From: Methylomonas lenta
GTDB taxonomy: Bacteria > Pseudomonadota > Gammaproteobacteria > Methylococcales > Methylomonadaceae
Reading direction: 5' to 3'
Length of the DNA stretch: 59,390 bases
Assembly: GCF_001644015.1 (NCBI RefSeq)
Contig: NZ_LUUI01000055.1
Span: 1-59,390 of the forward strand
Under the pieces are notes generated by a model. The model did not search any database. It saw nothing but the letters and a program-made list of their open reading frames with translations, and was not told the DNA's origin. Shown here piece by piece: positions 43,433 to 52,637 of this stretch (the first letter of the stretch is position 1; each line of letters opens with the position of its first letter). The position numbers and the translations under genes are program-made.

Positions 43433-44062
43433 ATGATGGACATATTACGAACTTTTCTGATCGGTTTGCTATTTCTAGCCTCCAATCAGGCCATGGCGGT
43501 ACCTACTTCAACTACCAGTAGTTTTTATGTGGACTGGAGCGGGGTGGCCCACTTCAACGAAGCGGAAGCCCATGGCTGGCTTACCGTTTATAACGATGAG
43601 GGCAGTAAATTTTCAAATTCGGCTGATGATGCCTGGCTGTTTCCGTTTGAAGATGTCGTCGATTTTTCCGTTACCATTACTGGCGCAAGCTCAGGAAATG
43701 GTACCTTTGGATTAACTGATTTTGATTTCTTTATCTGGAGTACAAAGACCACCGCTGAATGGCCATTGGATTTGGCGCATGAATTGGTTAACCAAGCAAC
43801 CACCGGCGGACCATGGAGCAGCAATCATAGTATCGATGCCTCGGGTGGTGAATTCAATCTCTTCGCAAATTTGTTATTGAATCCTGCCGCCCCCAATTCA
43901 AATGGTGCGGCATTCCAAATAGCAACTAACGGGGGAAATGGAGACATCTTAAATTTAACCTCATTTCGACCCGTACCCATTCCAGCTGCCTTCTGGTTGT
44001 TCGGGTCGGCATTGTTAGGGCTATCCAGGATCGGTTTCAAACGCCAAGCTCAGCTAACTTAA
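43433..44062 (+). CDS. Secreted protein with PEP-CTERM-like sorting tail (paralog 1)
   Basis: The 209-residue protein has a signal peptide (FLIGLLFLASNQAMA), a beta-rich body starting TSSFYVDWSGVAHFNEAEAH and ending GDILNLTSFRPVPIPAAFWL, and a tail of the form VPxPAAFWLFGSALLGL followed by basic residues (GFKRQAQ). This tripartite end is the variant PEP-CTERM/VPLPA sorting signal common in methanotrophs, processed by an exosortase system not found in the window. It aligns along its length with the next gene, so the two are tandem duplicates. Confidence 0.75.
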   Translation: MMDILRTFLIGLLFLASNQAMAVPTSTTSSFYVDWSGVAHFNEAEAHGWLTVYNDEGSKFSNSADDAWLFPFEDVVDFSVTITGASSGNGTFGLTDFDFFIWSTKTTAEWPLDLAHELVNQATTGGPWSSNHSIDASGGEFNLFANLLLNPAAPNSNGAAFQIATNGGNGDILNLTSFRPVPIPAAFWLFGSALLGLSRIGFKRQAQLT

Positions 44063-44153
44063 GATCATTGCTGATAGTTTAATCAGAACCACAATATCGG
44101 TGGCCCAGTCTATTTATGACGACACCGGTATCAATCAAAAATGAGAGCAAGAG

Positions 44154-44768
44154 ATGAAAAAGACATTTACAAATTTGCTGGCAGGCGTATTTTGCATACT
44201 GACGTTTTTTACTGCTATACCGGCACAAGCTGCTGTTGCCATACCGGAGACCAGTAGCTTTTATCTGGATTGGCTTGGGTTTAATGGCGCCGAAGCCCAC
44301 GCTACGCTGGAAATAAATAATGCGTTGTTTCCAAACCCCAGCAATGGTTTAGCTTTTCTTACTCCTGGCAACGAAATTGTCAGCTTTTCCTTAACTGTGT
44401 ACGATACGATTTTAGGCAGTGTTAGCAGCTACCAGCTTACGGATTTTGACGCGTTTAGCTGGGATTCTATGGTAACACTTGACCTGTCGCAAGAACTCGT
44501 TGGGCAACAGACAGGCAATGGTGGTTGGGGTACCGAATTCGTGAATGGCGAGACTGGGGACTTCAATATCTTTGCTACGGCAGGGTCGGGTGCGCCCAGT
44601 AGTGACGGATCATATTTTCATATAGCAACCAACGAAGGCTTGGGCAATGTAATGACACTAACATCCTTCCGTCCTGTTCCTCTACCTGCCGCTTTCTGGC
44701 TTTTCGGCTCTAGCCTGTTTGGTTTTATTGCTATAAGCCGAAAAAAGCCTGAAGCACAGTTGATATAA
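44154..44768 (+). CDS. Secreted protein with PEP-CTERM-like sorting tail (paralog 2)
   Basis: The 204-residue protein has a signal peptide (CILTFFTAIPAQA), a body beginning ETSSFYLDWLGFNGAEAHAT with YQLTDFDAFSWDSMVTLDLS QELV, and the tail FRPVPLPAAFWLFGSSLFGF then SRKKPEAQ. Shared blocks with the upstream paralog are TSSFY[VL]DW, LTDFD.F.W, L..ELV.Q, G[ED]FN[LI]FA, [FH]IATN.G.G and LTSFRPVP[IL]PAAFWLFGS. AAGAGATG precedes the ATG. A strong terminator follows. Confidence 0.75.
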   Translation: MKKTFTNLLAGVFCILTFFTAIPAQAAVAIPETSSFYLDWLGFNGAEAHATLEINNALFPNPSNGLAFLTPGNEIVSFSLTVYDTILGSVSSYQLTDFDAFSWDSMVTLDLSQELVGQQTGNGGWGTEFVNGETGDFNIFATAGSGAPSSDGSYFHIATNEGLGNVMTLTSFRPVPLPAAFWLFGSSLFGFIAISRKKPEAQLI

Positions 44769-44791
44769 ATTCACTATTTCCAACTCAATCT

Positions 44792-44828
44792 AAAAAGCCC
44801 ATTTGCCATGGCGGCAAATGGGCTTTTT
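44792..44828 (+). terminator. Strong bidirectional intrinsic terminator
   Basis: A perfect 16-bp stem beginning AAAAAGCCCATTTGCC, with a 5-nt loop, ends in TTTTT on the plus strand and AAAAA on the 5' side. It closes the di-heme/paralog unit before the TgpA gene. Confidence 0.9.
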
Positions 44829-44929
44829 ACTTTATGTCCGATCTATAAATACACCCATTTTCGTTTTTCTATTGTCAGTTGATTGTCGAACACCATAAAA
44901 ACCTGTAGCCTTCGGATATAAAGATTTGT

Positions 44930-46906
44930 ATGGGCAAGGAGCTAGGCCAATTGATGCTTGAGATTACCCTGAACCAGCGCAGCCTGATTTTCCTGCTGAG
45001 TTCAATTGGCTTGATTACCCTACCGCATGCCTGGCATATCCCTTTGCCGTTGTTCGGGTTTTTCTCAGTATTACTGGGCTGGCGCTTTGTAGGTATCTGG
45101 CAAAATCAATGGCTGCCAAATCGATTTGTGCTTTTTTTGTTAACGTTGTTCGGCATCTCATTGCTGGTAATACAGCATCGCGGCTTGTTTGGGCGGGATG
45201 CGGGTACGACGTTGTTTGTGGTGGCTTTGGGGTTGAAGCTGTTAGAAATTCACAGTAAGCGCGATGTTTATTTAATCGTTTATTTGGCGTTTATTGTTGC
45301 CGCTTCACAATTTTTATACGAACAAAGCATTTTGATGGCGGGCTATATATTGCTGGTTTGCAGTGTATTGTTGGCGACTTTAATCACTCAAAATGCCAGT
45401 CAGACACGACCTCTTGCAGCAATTAAAACCTCCAGCAGCATTATCTTGCAAGCCTTGCCACTGACTATTGTCATTTTTGTGTTATTTCCACGCCTGGAAG
45501 CGCCACGCTGGATGTGGTTGCAAGATGATAACAAAGCCTTATCAGGCCTAAGTAATACCCTGGAGCCGGGTTCTATCAGCGATTTAAGCTTATCTGAAGA
45601 GCTGGTATTCAGAGTACGATTTAACGGTGAAGCACCGCCGCCAAAATTGCGCTACTGGCGCGGACCGGTATATTCGCAAACTGACGGTGTACGCTGGACG
45701 GCAAACGATAAAAACACTCAACAGTCTGCCGAACCCATTTTTACTGGGCTAGCTTATGCATACACCTTGCTGATGGAGCCACAGAAAGAAAACTGGGTGT
45801 TTGCCCTGGATATGGCGGAAGCCTTTGATGCCAGCTTACGTAGAAATGGCATATTCCAGTTGCAAACCAGCAAAAGGTTGGCGGAACGCGCTGAATACAA
45901 CATCACATCCAGACCCTTTTATAACACCGGTGCCATCAGCCAAGACGAGCATAAGACTAACTTGCAATTGCCGGTTGCCGCATCAAAAAGACAGCTTGAA
46001 TTGATTAAAACTTTGCACGGTTTCGATGCCAAACCAGAGCTATTCATCCAAAATTTGCTAAATCATTTTCGTCAGGAAAAATTTTATTACACCCTGACGC
46101 CTCCGTTGATGCCGGAAGATCCAATTGATACGTTTTTGTTTGAAACCCGCAGTGGGTTCTGCAGTCATTACGCCACAGCTTTTGTATACCTATTAAGAAT
46201 TGCCAAAATTCCAGCCCGAGTGGTGGGTGGTTATCAAGGCGGCGAAATTAATAAAGTGGGCAAGTTTTTGGAAGTTCGGCAGGCCGATGCGCACGCCTGG
46301 GCCGAAGTTTGGCTGGACAATAAAGGTTGGGTCAGATTTGACCCCACCGCCGCAATCGCACCCGAGCGCATCGAACGCGGGGTCAACATAGATTTGCAAA
46401 TTGCCAGCGGCGCAGTCAATTTCAGTCCGTTGATCGGCGATGCTGCGACTTTAAGCTGGTTAAAACGCAGTCGGCAACTATGGCAAAGTATTGATTACAA
46501 CTGGCAACGCTGGGTGATTAATTACCATGGCGCCAACCAGATGCAGTTTTTGCACTCACTAGGAATAGACGACATAGCCGCCTTAGCCAAATGGCTAATC
46601 AGCAGCATTATGTTGATTAGCTTACCGCTGGCTTGGTGGCTATTAAGGCAAAAATCTATCACAACCAATAAGGCCGTTAAATACTACCAGCGTTATTGCA
46701 CCAAGCTAGCCAAAGCGGGTATCGTAAAAAAATCGGGTGAGGGCGCAAGAGACTATGCCGAACGCGCTAAAAAACAGCGCCCGGATTTAACGGCTCAGAT
46801 TGAACAAATCACCACTCTCTTTATTCGTCTGCGTTACCAAGCCGATACAGTAGCAGGCGATTTGCAATCTTTAAAAGCCTGTGTTGCTAGTCTGCGCATT
46901 AGTTAA
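44930..46906 (+). CDS. tgpA: TgpA-family transglutaminase-like membrane protein (DUF3488/DUF4129)
   Basis: The 658-residue protein has about six N-terminal membrane segments (SLIFLLSSIGLITL, FVLFLLTLFGISLLVI, LIVYLAFIVAASQFL, YILLVCSVLLATLI, ILQALPLTIVIFVLF), a periplasmic transglutaminase core with the Cys-His-Asp triad (TRSGFCSHYATAFVYLLRIA, RQADAHAWAEVWLDN, GWVRFDPTAAI), a further span (WLISSIMLISLPLAWWLL) and a cytoplasmic helical tail. TgpA proteins are essential in Pseudomonas and usually follow MoxR and DUF58 genes; here 4.4 kb of other genes lie between. The start may instead be 44954. Confidence 0.88.
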   Translation: MGKELGQLMLEITLNQRSLIFLLSSIGLITLPHAWHIPLPLFGFFSVLLGWRFVGIWQNQWLPNRFVLFLLTLFGISLLVIQHRGLFGRDAGTTLFVVALGLKLLEIHSKRDVYLIVYLAFIVAASQFLYEQSILMAGYILLVCSVLLATLITQNASQTRPLAAIKTSSSIILQALPLTIVIFVLFPRLEAPRWMWLQDDNKALSGLSNTLEPGSISDLSLSEELVFRVRFNGEAPPPKLRYWRGPVYSQTDGVRWTANDKNTQQSAEPIFTGLAYAYTLLMEPQKENWVFALDMAEAFDASLRRNGIFQLQTSKRLAERAEYNITSRPFYNTGAISQDEHKTNLQLPVAASKRQLELIKTLHGFDAKPELFIQNLLNHFRQEKFYYTLTPPLMPEDPIDTFLFETRSGFCSHYATAFVYLLRIAKIPARVVGGYQGGEINKVGKFLEVRQADAHAWAEVWLDNKGWVRFDPTAAIAPERIERGVNIDLQIASGAVNFSPLIGDAATLSWLKRSRQLWQSIDYNWQRWVINYHGANQMQFLHSLGIDDIAALAKWLISSIMLISLPLAWWLLRQKSITTNKAVKYYQRYCTKLAKAGIVKKSGEGARDYAERAKKQRPDLTAQIEQITTLFIRLRYQADTVAGDLQSLKACVASLRIS

Positions 46907-47166
46907 TGCAGATCGGGTACTTCCTCTACCGTATTTTGCAGGCTTTGTTGTTTGCTGGCTTGAGCTTTTTCTTGTTGCATTTGCTTATTGCCCTCACCAA
47001 ACATGACGGCCGCTATCATAAAAAACACCCCGGCGATCATCACAACAGGCAGACGAGTAGGCTTATCCATCCACAGCAGAATCCATTTGGGTTTAAACAT
47101 GCCGACACCCAGCACAATTAAAGAAAGAACGAAAACGTTAAAGGCGTAATATATCAAGGTATTCAT
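46903..47166 (-). CDS. Small two-span membrane protein
   Basis: The 87-residue product has two hydrophobic segments (YYAFNVFVLSLIVLGVGMF, LPVVMIAGVFFMIAAVMFG) joined by KPKWILLWMDKPTRL, then a Gln/Lys-rich cytosolic tail (NKQMQQEKAQASKQQSLQ). No named family is recognised. It is convergent with tgpA, sharing the last 4 nt, and divergent from the SPFH gene. Confidence 0.65.
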   Translation of the reverse strand: MNTLIYYAFNVFVLSLIVLGVGMFKPKWILLWMDKPTRLPVVMIAGVFFMIAAVMFGEGNKQMQQEKAQASKQQSLQNTVEEVPDLH

Positions 47167-47271
47167 AAATCCTGTCCTGTAACCTACAAGTTTGAAAGGG
47201 ATGCATTATTATGAGTCGTGTGACAGTTTGCAATAAACAATAATTTTAATTCATTAAATTTAGGAGGCGCT

Positions 47272-48192
47272 ATGGGCGGCTTTGGCTTATTTGTAACTAT
47301 GCTGTTTGTGTTTGCGATACTGATGGTATTCATGAGTGTCAAATCGGTGCCGCAAGGCATGGAATATACTGTCGAACGTTTTGGCAAATACACCAACACC
47401 CTGACTCCGGGCTTGAGTATCATCATGCCTATCATCGATAGGATAGGTCGAAAATTAAATGTGATGGAGCAGGTATTGGATGTGCCTTCACAGGAAGTCA
47501 TCACCAAAGATAATGCTATGGTGCGAGTCGACGGGGTAGTATTTTACCAAATCATGGATGCCGCTAAGGCGGCTTATGAGATTACTTATCTGGATATGGC
47601 CATTATCAATCTGGTTATGACCAATATTCGTACTGTGATGGGCTCTATGGATCTGGATGAACTTCTGTCACGCCGCGATGAAATCAACGCCCGTTTGTTG
47701 AATGTGGTCGACGAGGCTACTTCACCTTGGGGAATTAAAGTCACCCGAATCGAAATCAAAGACATTGCCCCGCCTAAAGATCTGGTCGACTCCATGGCCC
47801 GACAAATGAAAGCAGAGCGGGAAAAACGCGCCCAAATTCTTGAAGCAGAAGGCATGCGACAAGCAGAAATCCTGAAAGCCGAAGGCCTGAAACAGGGCGC
47901 AATATTGGATGCAGAAGGCCGTAAAGAAGCCGCTTTCCGCGATGCTGAAGCTCGCGAACGATTAGCGGAAGCCGAGGCCAAAGCTACCACGATGGTCTCC
48001 GAGGCGATAGCCAAGGGCGATGTGCAGGCCATCAATTACTTCGTGGCACAAAAATACATCGAATCGCTTAAGGATGTGGCTACCGCCAACAACAGCAAGT
48101 TGATCTTCATGCCGCTGGAAGCTTCCAGCGTGATCGGCGCATTGGGCGGCATAGGTGAATTGGCTAAAGAAGCGCTAGCTAAAAAAGGATAA
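47272..48192 (+). CDS. qmcA: SPFH/stomatin-like membrane protein (QmcA type)
   Basis: The 306-residue protein has an N-terminal anchor (FGLFVTMLFVFAILMVFM), the SPFH/band-7 domain (SVKSVPQGMEYTVERFGKYT, EVITKDNAMVRVDGVVFYQI, MGSMDLDELLSRRDEINARL) and a long coiled coil rich in Ala/Glu (EGMRQAEILKAEGLKQGAIL). Such proteins scaffold membrane microdomains. It is followed after 3 nt by its usual partner, an NfeD protein. AGGAGG precedes the ATG. Confidence 0.92.
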   Translation: MGGFGLFVTMLFVFAILMVFMSVKSVPQGMEYTVERFGKYTNTLTPGLSIIMPIIDRIGRKLNVMEQVLDVPSQEVITKDNAMVRVDGVVFYQIMDAAKAAYEITYLDMAIINLVMTNIRTVMGSMDLDELLSRRDEINARLLNVVDEATSPWGIKVTRIEIKDIAPPKDLVDSMARQMKAEREKRAQILEAEGMRQAEILKAEGLKQGAILDAEGRKEAAFRDAEARERLAEAEAKATTMVSEAIAKGDVQAINYFVAQKYIESLKDVATANNSKLIFMPLEASSVIGALGGIGELAKEALAKKG

Positions 48193-48195
48193 ATC

Positions 48196-48642
48196 ATGGC
48201 CGAGCAAGACATCGTATTCTGGTATTGGTGGGTAATATCTGTTGGTTTTTTAGCCTTGGAAATCATCGTCACCGGTTTCTTTTTCTTGTGGTTGGCGGTG
48301 GCAGCATTCATCGTCGGCCTGGAATATTGGCTAATTCCGTCCACTAGTTTTGATGTGCAGTTGTTTCTGTTTTCCGTGCTGGCAGTGTCGTCTATATTGG
48401 GCTGGCGACACTATGCGCGAACCCGAAAAGTCGAGAAAACCGATCACCCATTTCTGAATAAACGTGGTGCCCAATATATTGGCAGAACTTTTACTCTAGT
48501 CGCGCCGATAAAAAACGGTCATGGCAAGATTAAAATCGGTGATAGCCTCTGGTTAGTCCAAGGTGAAGATTGCCCTTTAGATACTAAAGTGAAAGTGGTA
48601 GCGGTAAAGGGAACAGTATTCGAAGTCGAGATTTATCGGTGA
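48196..48642 (+). CDS. NfeD-family membrane protein
   Basis: This 148-residue short NfeD protein has two to three membrane segments (FWYWWVISVGFLALEIIVTG, FFFLWLAVAAFIVGL, VQLFLFSVLAVSSILGW) and a C-terminal OB-fold (YIGRTFTLVAPIKNGHGKIK, IGDSLWLVQGEDCPLDTKVK VVAV). NfeD and SPFH genes are paired across bacteria and act together on membrane protein quality control. Confidence 0.9.
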   Translation: MAEQDIVFWYWWVISVGFLALEIIVTGFFFLWLAVAAFIVGLEYWLIPSTSFDVQLFLFSVLAVSSILGWRHYARTRKVEKTDHPFLNKRGAQYIGRTFTLVAPIKNGHGKIKIGDSLWLVQGEDCPLDTKVKVVAVKGTVFEVEIYR

Positions 48643-48836
48643 ACCTCCCTTCGTATACTGAGCGGATCTACGTCGATAACCTGGTAGGCGTCGCAACAAT
48701 CAAAAATGAATGTATACACTTAGCGCACCTATCAGGCTGCTTAATAACCGATCGAACGCATTAAATACCTCAAGCTGAAAAAACCATCAACTGCGACTAT
48801 TTTTATATGCACTCCAACGATGCTTAACGAGCAATT

Positions 48837-49327
48837 TTAATAACTCAACCTAAAGCCTACTTCCGCTCCGCGTCCGGCCTCGGGGGCAAAGTTGCGCAAG
48901 TACGAGGTCGAATTTCGAATATTTTTGTTCAGCAAGTTGTTGCCTTTGGCAAATACCATCAGTTTGGCATCTTGATAGGCTTTAACCTGATAGTTAGTGC
49001 CCACATTGAACAGGAAATAGCCTGCTGTTGAGGTATCAAATTCGCCAGCATAAGGCTGGTCTTCAGCACGCGTCAGACGCAGATATTGGAGAGTTTGTCC
49101 CAGTTGTAATCCAGTTGAAAGCCGTAGCGTAGCGGCGGCATGCGCGGCACATCGCTGCCATTGACGAATTCACCGTCACGTTGCTGATAGATGTAATCAT
49201 TGGCCCGGTTGTGGAATAAATCAAATTCAGCCCGCAGCCAATCGGTTTTGAAGCGATAGCCCACATCCAGGTTATATGCAGTTTCTTCCTTAAGGTTAAT
49301 TAACATCAACCTGTTTGTGGCGCTCAA
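48837..49327 (-). pseudogene. TonB-dependent receptor, 3' remnant with a frameshift
   Basis: Reading the minus strand from 49327, LKEETAYNLDVGYRFKTDWL, RAEFDLFHNRANDYIYQQRD and RYGFQLDYNWDKLS match the late beta-strands of a TonB-dependent receptor. The frame then breaks near 49085-49090 and continues in another frame as LRLTRAEDQPYAGEFDTSTA, GYFLFNVGTNYQVKAYQDAK, LMVFAKGNNLLNKNIRNSTS and the C-terminal GRGAEVGFRLSY, ending with TAA at 48837. The plug and most of the barrel are missing, and upstream sequence (AEQLLTQEISVDIS...) does not belong to the family. Ligand cannot be inferred. Confidence 0.85.
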
Positions 49328-49567
49328 TCATTGTTGATATGTCGACTGAAATCTCCTGCGTCAGCAGTTGTTCGGCATCGAATATGCATTCTGTCAGACC
49401 AGCTTGATAATTTTCGTGGCATCCACAGCCCGAGTGATATACAGAATATATGCAAACCAGCTTTATTTATCTAATAATTAGATGCTTATAAATTTTTTAT
49501 CATTAAAGTTTAACAATTTTGCTTGATATAGTAGCGCCAACTTAATCTTATTGATGGAATGATAAAC

Positions 49568-50377
49568 ATGAATTTACTGTATTCCGCATCCGGTTTTGCG
49601 GTGGGATTATTAGTAGGCATAACCGGTGTGGGCGGCGGATCTTTGATGACCCCCTTGCTGGTGTTTTTGTTTGGCTTTAAACCGGCTGTGGCAGTAGGCA
49701 CAGACTTGTTATACGCCGCCATTACTAAATCAGCCGGAGTATTTGTTCATCATGGTAAGCACAAATCTGTAGACTGGAAGATTGTCTGCTTTTTATCGTT
49801 AGGCAGTCTGCCGTTTGCCGGTATCACTTTGTATGTGTTGAAAAATTTTCTGGCATTGGATAAGGATATCTCCGGCATGATTACCTTTACTTTGGGTATT
49901 GCCTTGTTACTAACAGCTTGTGCTTTATTCGTACGTAGTGTGTTGTTACATCGAGCAGCCAAACTACAATTGGATGATAAAATCAGCGATGCCGACAATA
50001 GCGGGCGCTTTTCCCCGGGTTGGGAAAAAATTGCTACCGTTGCTATAGGCGCCGTCTTAGGGGTGTTGGTGACACTATCATCTGTGGGTGCGGGTGCCTT
50101 GGGAACCGTGGCGCTGTTGTTTTTATATCCACGCATGAGCACATTAAAAATAGTCGGTACTGACCTGGCGCACGCCATTCCTTTAACCGCAGTGGCCGGC
50201 CTTGGGCATTTAAGCCTGGGTAATTTCGATCTGCAATTATTGGGCAGCTTGCTTTTAGGGTCAGTGCCAGGTATTTGGATAGGCAGTCATTTAAGCGCCA
50301 AAATACCTGAATACTTTTTACGCCCAGCCTTGGCAACCTTGTTGTTAGTGATTGGGGTAAAGTTTGTAATGGTGTAA
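49568..50377 (+). CDS. TauE/SafE-family anion permease (sulfite exporter-like)
   Basis: The 269-residue protein has about eight membrane segments and the family motifs GFAVGLLVGITGVGGGSLMT at the N-terminus and VLVTLSSVGAGALGTVALLF in the second half, with SLPFAGITLYVLKNF between. TauE/SafE proteins export sulfite or sulfonate-derived anions; the substrate here is not shown. ATG 49568 is preferred to ATG 49559 because GGAATG lies about 9 nt upstream. Confidence 0.85.
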   Translation: MNLLYSASGFAVGLLVGITGVGGGSLMTPLLVFLFGFKPAVAVGTDLLYAAITKSAGVFVHHGKHKSVDWKIVCFLSLGSLPFAGITLYVLKNFLALDKDISGMITFTLGIALLLTACALFVRSVLLHRAAKLQLDDKISDADNSGRFSPGWEKIATVAIGAVLGVLVTLSSVGAGALGTVALLFLYPRMSTLKIVGTDLAHAIPLTAVAGLGHLSLGNFDLQLLGSLLLGSVPGIWIGSHLSAKIPEYFLRPALATLLLVIGVKFVMV

Positions 50378-50510
50378 GCCTACCCAATTTAGATATCGAC
50401 GAAGCAGGTTAAAGGCATGCAGACTTGCCAGCTAATTGATATTGGATACCCAAAGTTCTTAGGCAAAAAATCAAAGATAAAAAATCAGGCTCACAAATTA
50501 GCGAGAACAT

Positions 50511-52283
50511 ATGGATTGGCATGGCTGGCTTACAGTTTTATTGACTGCTAGTGTTTTACTGACATTGGTTTTTACCCGGTTTACACCGGATATGGTACTG
50601 ATGCTGGCACTCACTATTTTGAGTGTGGCAGGTGTATTAGATGCAAAACAAGCGTTAGCGGGTTTTAGTAATGAGGGGTTAATTACTGTAGCCGCTATGT
50701 TTGTTATTGCAGCCGGTATTAGTTCGACCGGAGGTGTAGAAATTGTCGTCAATAATTTGCTGGGTAATCCAAAAACCACCCGCGGTGCTTTGTTTAGATT
50801 GGCATTGCCACTAATACCCTTAAGTGCGTTTCTGAATAATACTCCGGTGGTCGCCACCATGATACCGGCTGTAAGCCGTTGGTCTAAACGCATTGGCATT
50901 GCACCTTCTAAATTAATGATACCGCTTAGTTACATATCCATTCTGGGCGGCACTTTGACGCTGATTGGTACCAGTACTAATTTAGTCCTTAATGGTCAAT
51001 ACCAAGCCATGACGGGTAAAAAAGGCTTTGAACTGTTTGATATTACCTGGATTGGCTTACCAGTAGCCTTGGTAGGAATTTTGTTTATCATTACAATACT
51101 GCCTGCGCTATTGCCCAACAATAAAAGCGCTGCCGAACAATTTGCCGATCGTAAAAAATTTACCTTTGAAGTCGCGGTTGCCAATAATGGCCCTTTAGAG
51201 GGGGTGACGATTGCTAAAGCCCGGTTGAGAAATTTACAACGCATTTATCTGGTCGAAATTGAAAGACACGGCAGTATTGTCACCGCGGTTTCCTCAGAAG
51301 AAAAATTACAAGGCGGAGATCGCTTGGTGTTCGTTGGCGAAACCAGTGCGATTTTTGATATTTTGCGTATCAACGGACTGGTTTCATCCGATAACCAAAC
51401 CCCAGTCATAGAAAAGGATGCGCCAGAACGTTGCCTGGTTGAAGCGGTCGTTTCACAAAGTTGCGACAGCATTGGCAAGGCCATTCGAGACAGCCATTTT
51501 CGTGATCGATATGGTGCAGTCGTGTTGGCAGTTGCCCGAGATGGGGAAGCTATTCAGGGTAATTTAGGCTCAATTGAGCTGCAAGCGGGCGACCTGTTGT
51601 TATTGGAAGCAAGACCTGCTTTTATTACTCGACAAAGAGTGCAAAAAGACTTTTTATTGATCAACGATTTGGCAGAAACCCGACCCAATCATCAACGCGC
51701 TAAATTGTCTTGGGCTCTATTACTCGGCGTCATTCTGGCGGCAACAACAGGTGTGAGCAGTATGTTGAACGCCGCATTGGTCGGTGCCGGGCTTATGGTG
51801 ATAACAGGATGTTGCAGTATCAACGAGGCTAGACGCAGCCTGGATTTGACTGTGCTAATTAGTATTGCGGCAAGTTTTGCTTTGGGTAATGCCCTACAAG
51901 TTAGCGGTGCAGCTGATTTTATTGCCCGGCATATATTGTCGATTGCTGATGGTAATCCATGGGTATTACTGGGATTAACCTATATTACCGTTTCCCTGCT
52001 TACTGAAGTGATTACCAATAATGCGGCAGCGTTGTTGATGCTGCCGATAGTATTGGCCATTACCGGAAATCAAAGTTTAAATCCCGAACCCTTTGTATTT
52101 GCAACCATGATGGCCGCATCGGCCAGTTTTGCAACGCCACTGGGTTATCAAACCAATTTAATGGTTTATGGGCCGGGTGGTTACCACTTCAAAGATTTTA
52201 TTCGGGTTGGCGTTCCTATGAATATTATCGTAGGCATTACCACGATAGGCTTGATTCCGTTCATTTGGCCGCTGCAGAATTAG
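50511..52283 (+). CDS. SLC13/DASS-type permease with two TrkA-C domains
   Basis: The 590-residue transporter has an N-terminal set of five or so membrane segments with the Na+/substrate motif LTLIGTSTNLVLNGQ, two central cytoplasmic RCK-C/TrkA-C domains (about 205-290 and 295-385, RLRNLQRIYLVEIERHGSIV and GKAIRDSHFRDRYGAVVLAV) and a C-terminal membrane half with SLLTEVITNNAAALLMLPIV and SFATPLGYQTNLMVYGPGGY. Members carry sulfate, dicarboxylates or other anions; next to a TauE-type permease a sulfur oxyanion is plausible. Confidence 0.85.
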   Translation: MDWHGWLTVLLTASVLLTLVFTRFTPDMVLMLALTILSVAGVLDAKQALAGFSNEGLITVAAMFVIAAGISSTGGVEIVVNNLLGNPKTTRGALFRLALPLIPLSAFLNNTPVVATMIPAVSRWSKRIGIAPSKLMIPLSYISILGGTLTLIGTSTNLVLNGQYQAMTGKKGFELFDITWIGLPVALVGILFIITILPALLPNNKSAAEQFADRKKFTFEVAVANNGPLEGVTIAKARLRNLQRIYLVEIERHGSIVTAVSSEEKLQGGDRLVFVGETSAIFDILRINGLVSSDNQTPVIEKDAPERCLVEAVVSQSCDSIGKAIRDSHFRDRYGAVVLAVARDGEAIQGNLGSIELQAGDLLLLEARPAFITRQRVQKDFLLINDLAETRPNHQRAKLSWALLLGVILAATTGVSSMLNAALVGAGLMVITGCCSINEARRSLDLTVLISIAASFALGNALQVSGAADFIARHILSIADGNPWVLLGLTYITVSLLTEVITNNAAALLMLPIVLAITGNQSLNPEPFVFATMMAASASFATPLGYQTNLMVYGPGGYHFKDFIRVGVPMNIIVGITTIGLIPFIWPLQN

Positions 52284-52637
52284 TATGTATAGCCCGGATG
52301 TCAGGTATTAACCTAATTATTCGGATTGGCGCCCCGGGCTTCAGACGCCACCAATTTTTGAAAACTGACTCATAAAAAAACACCAAAGTTTTCCAAGGAA
52401 AAAATGCTTGCATTTCATTGTTGTCAGCATGAGAATTAACGTTAAGGAAAGCACTTTATAGACAGCATTTCAGTAACGTGCTCTGCCAACAGGCGAATCA
52501 GTTTGTTAAAAAACAACTGTTTTAATTGACTTGATTCATTCGGTAAATCCCACTTATCAAAGCACTGCCCAGCATGGAGACAGCATGGTGTGTTTCGGAT
52601 CGAGTCCTGTCAACTGCCACCCAGCCCGAGTGCTGTA
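52284..52637. other. Gap with no supportable gene
   Basis: No coding frame, RNA or clear repeat is evident apart from a possible extension of the following gene from GTG 52590. It presumably holds the promoter of the signalling cluster. Confidence 0.5.

Noticed and set aside
48643-48836. Possible RNA gene between nfeD and the receptor relic
   Set aside because: No stable fold, promoter or terminator could be picked out by eye.
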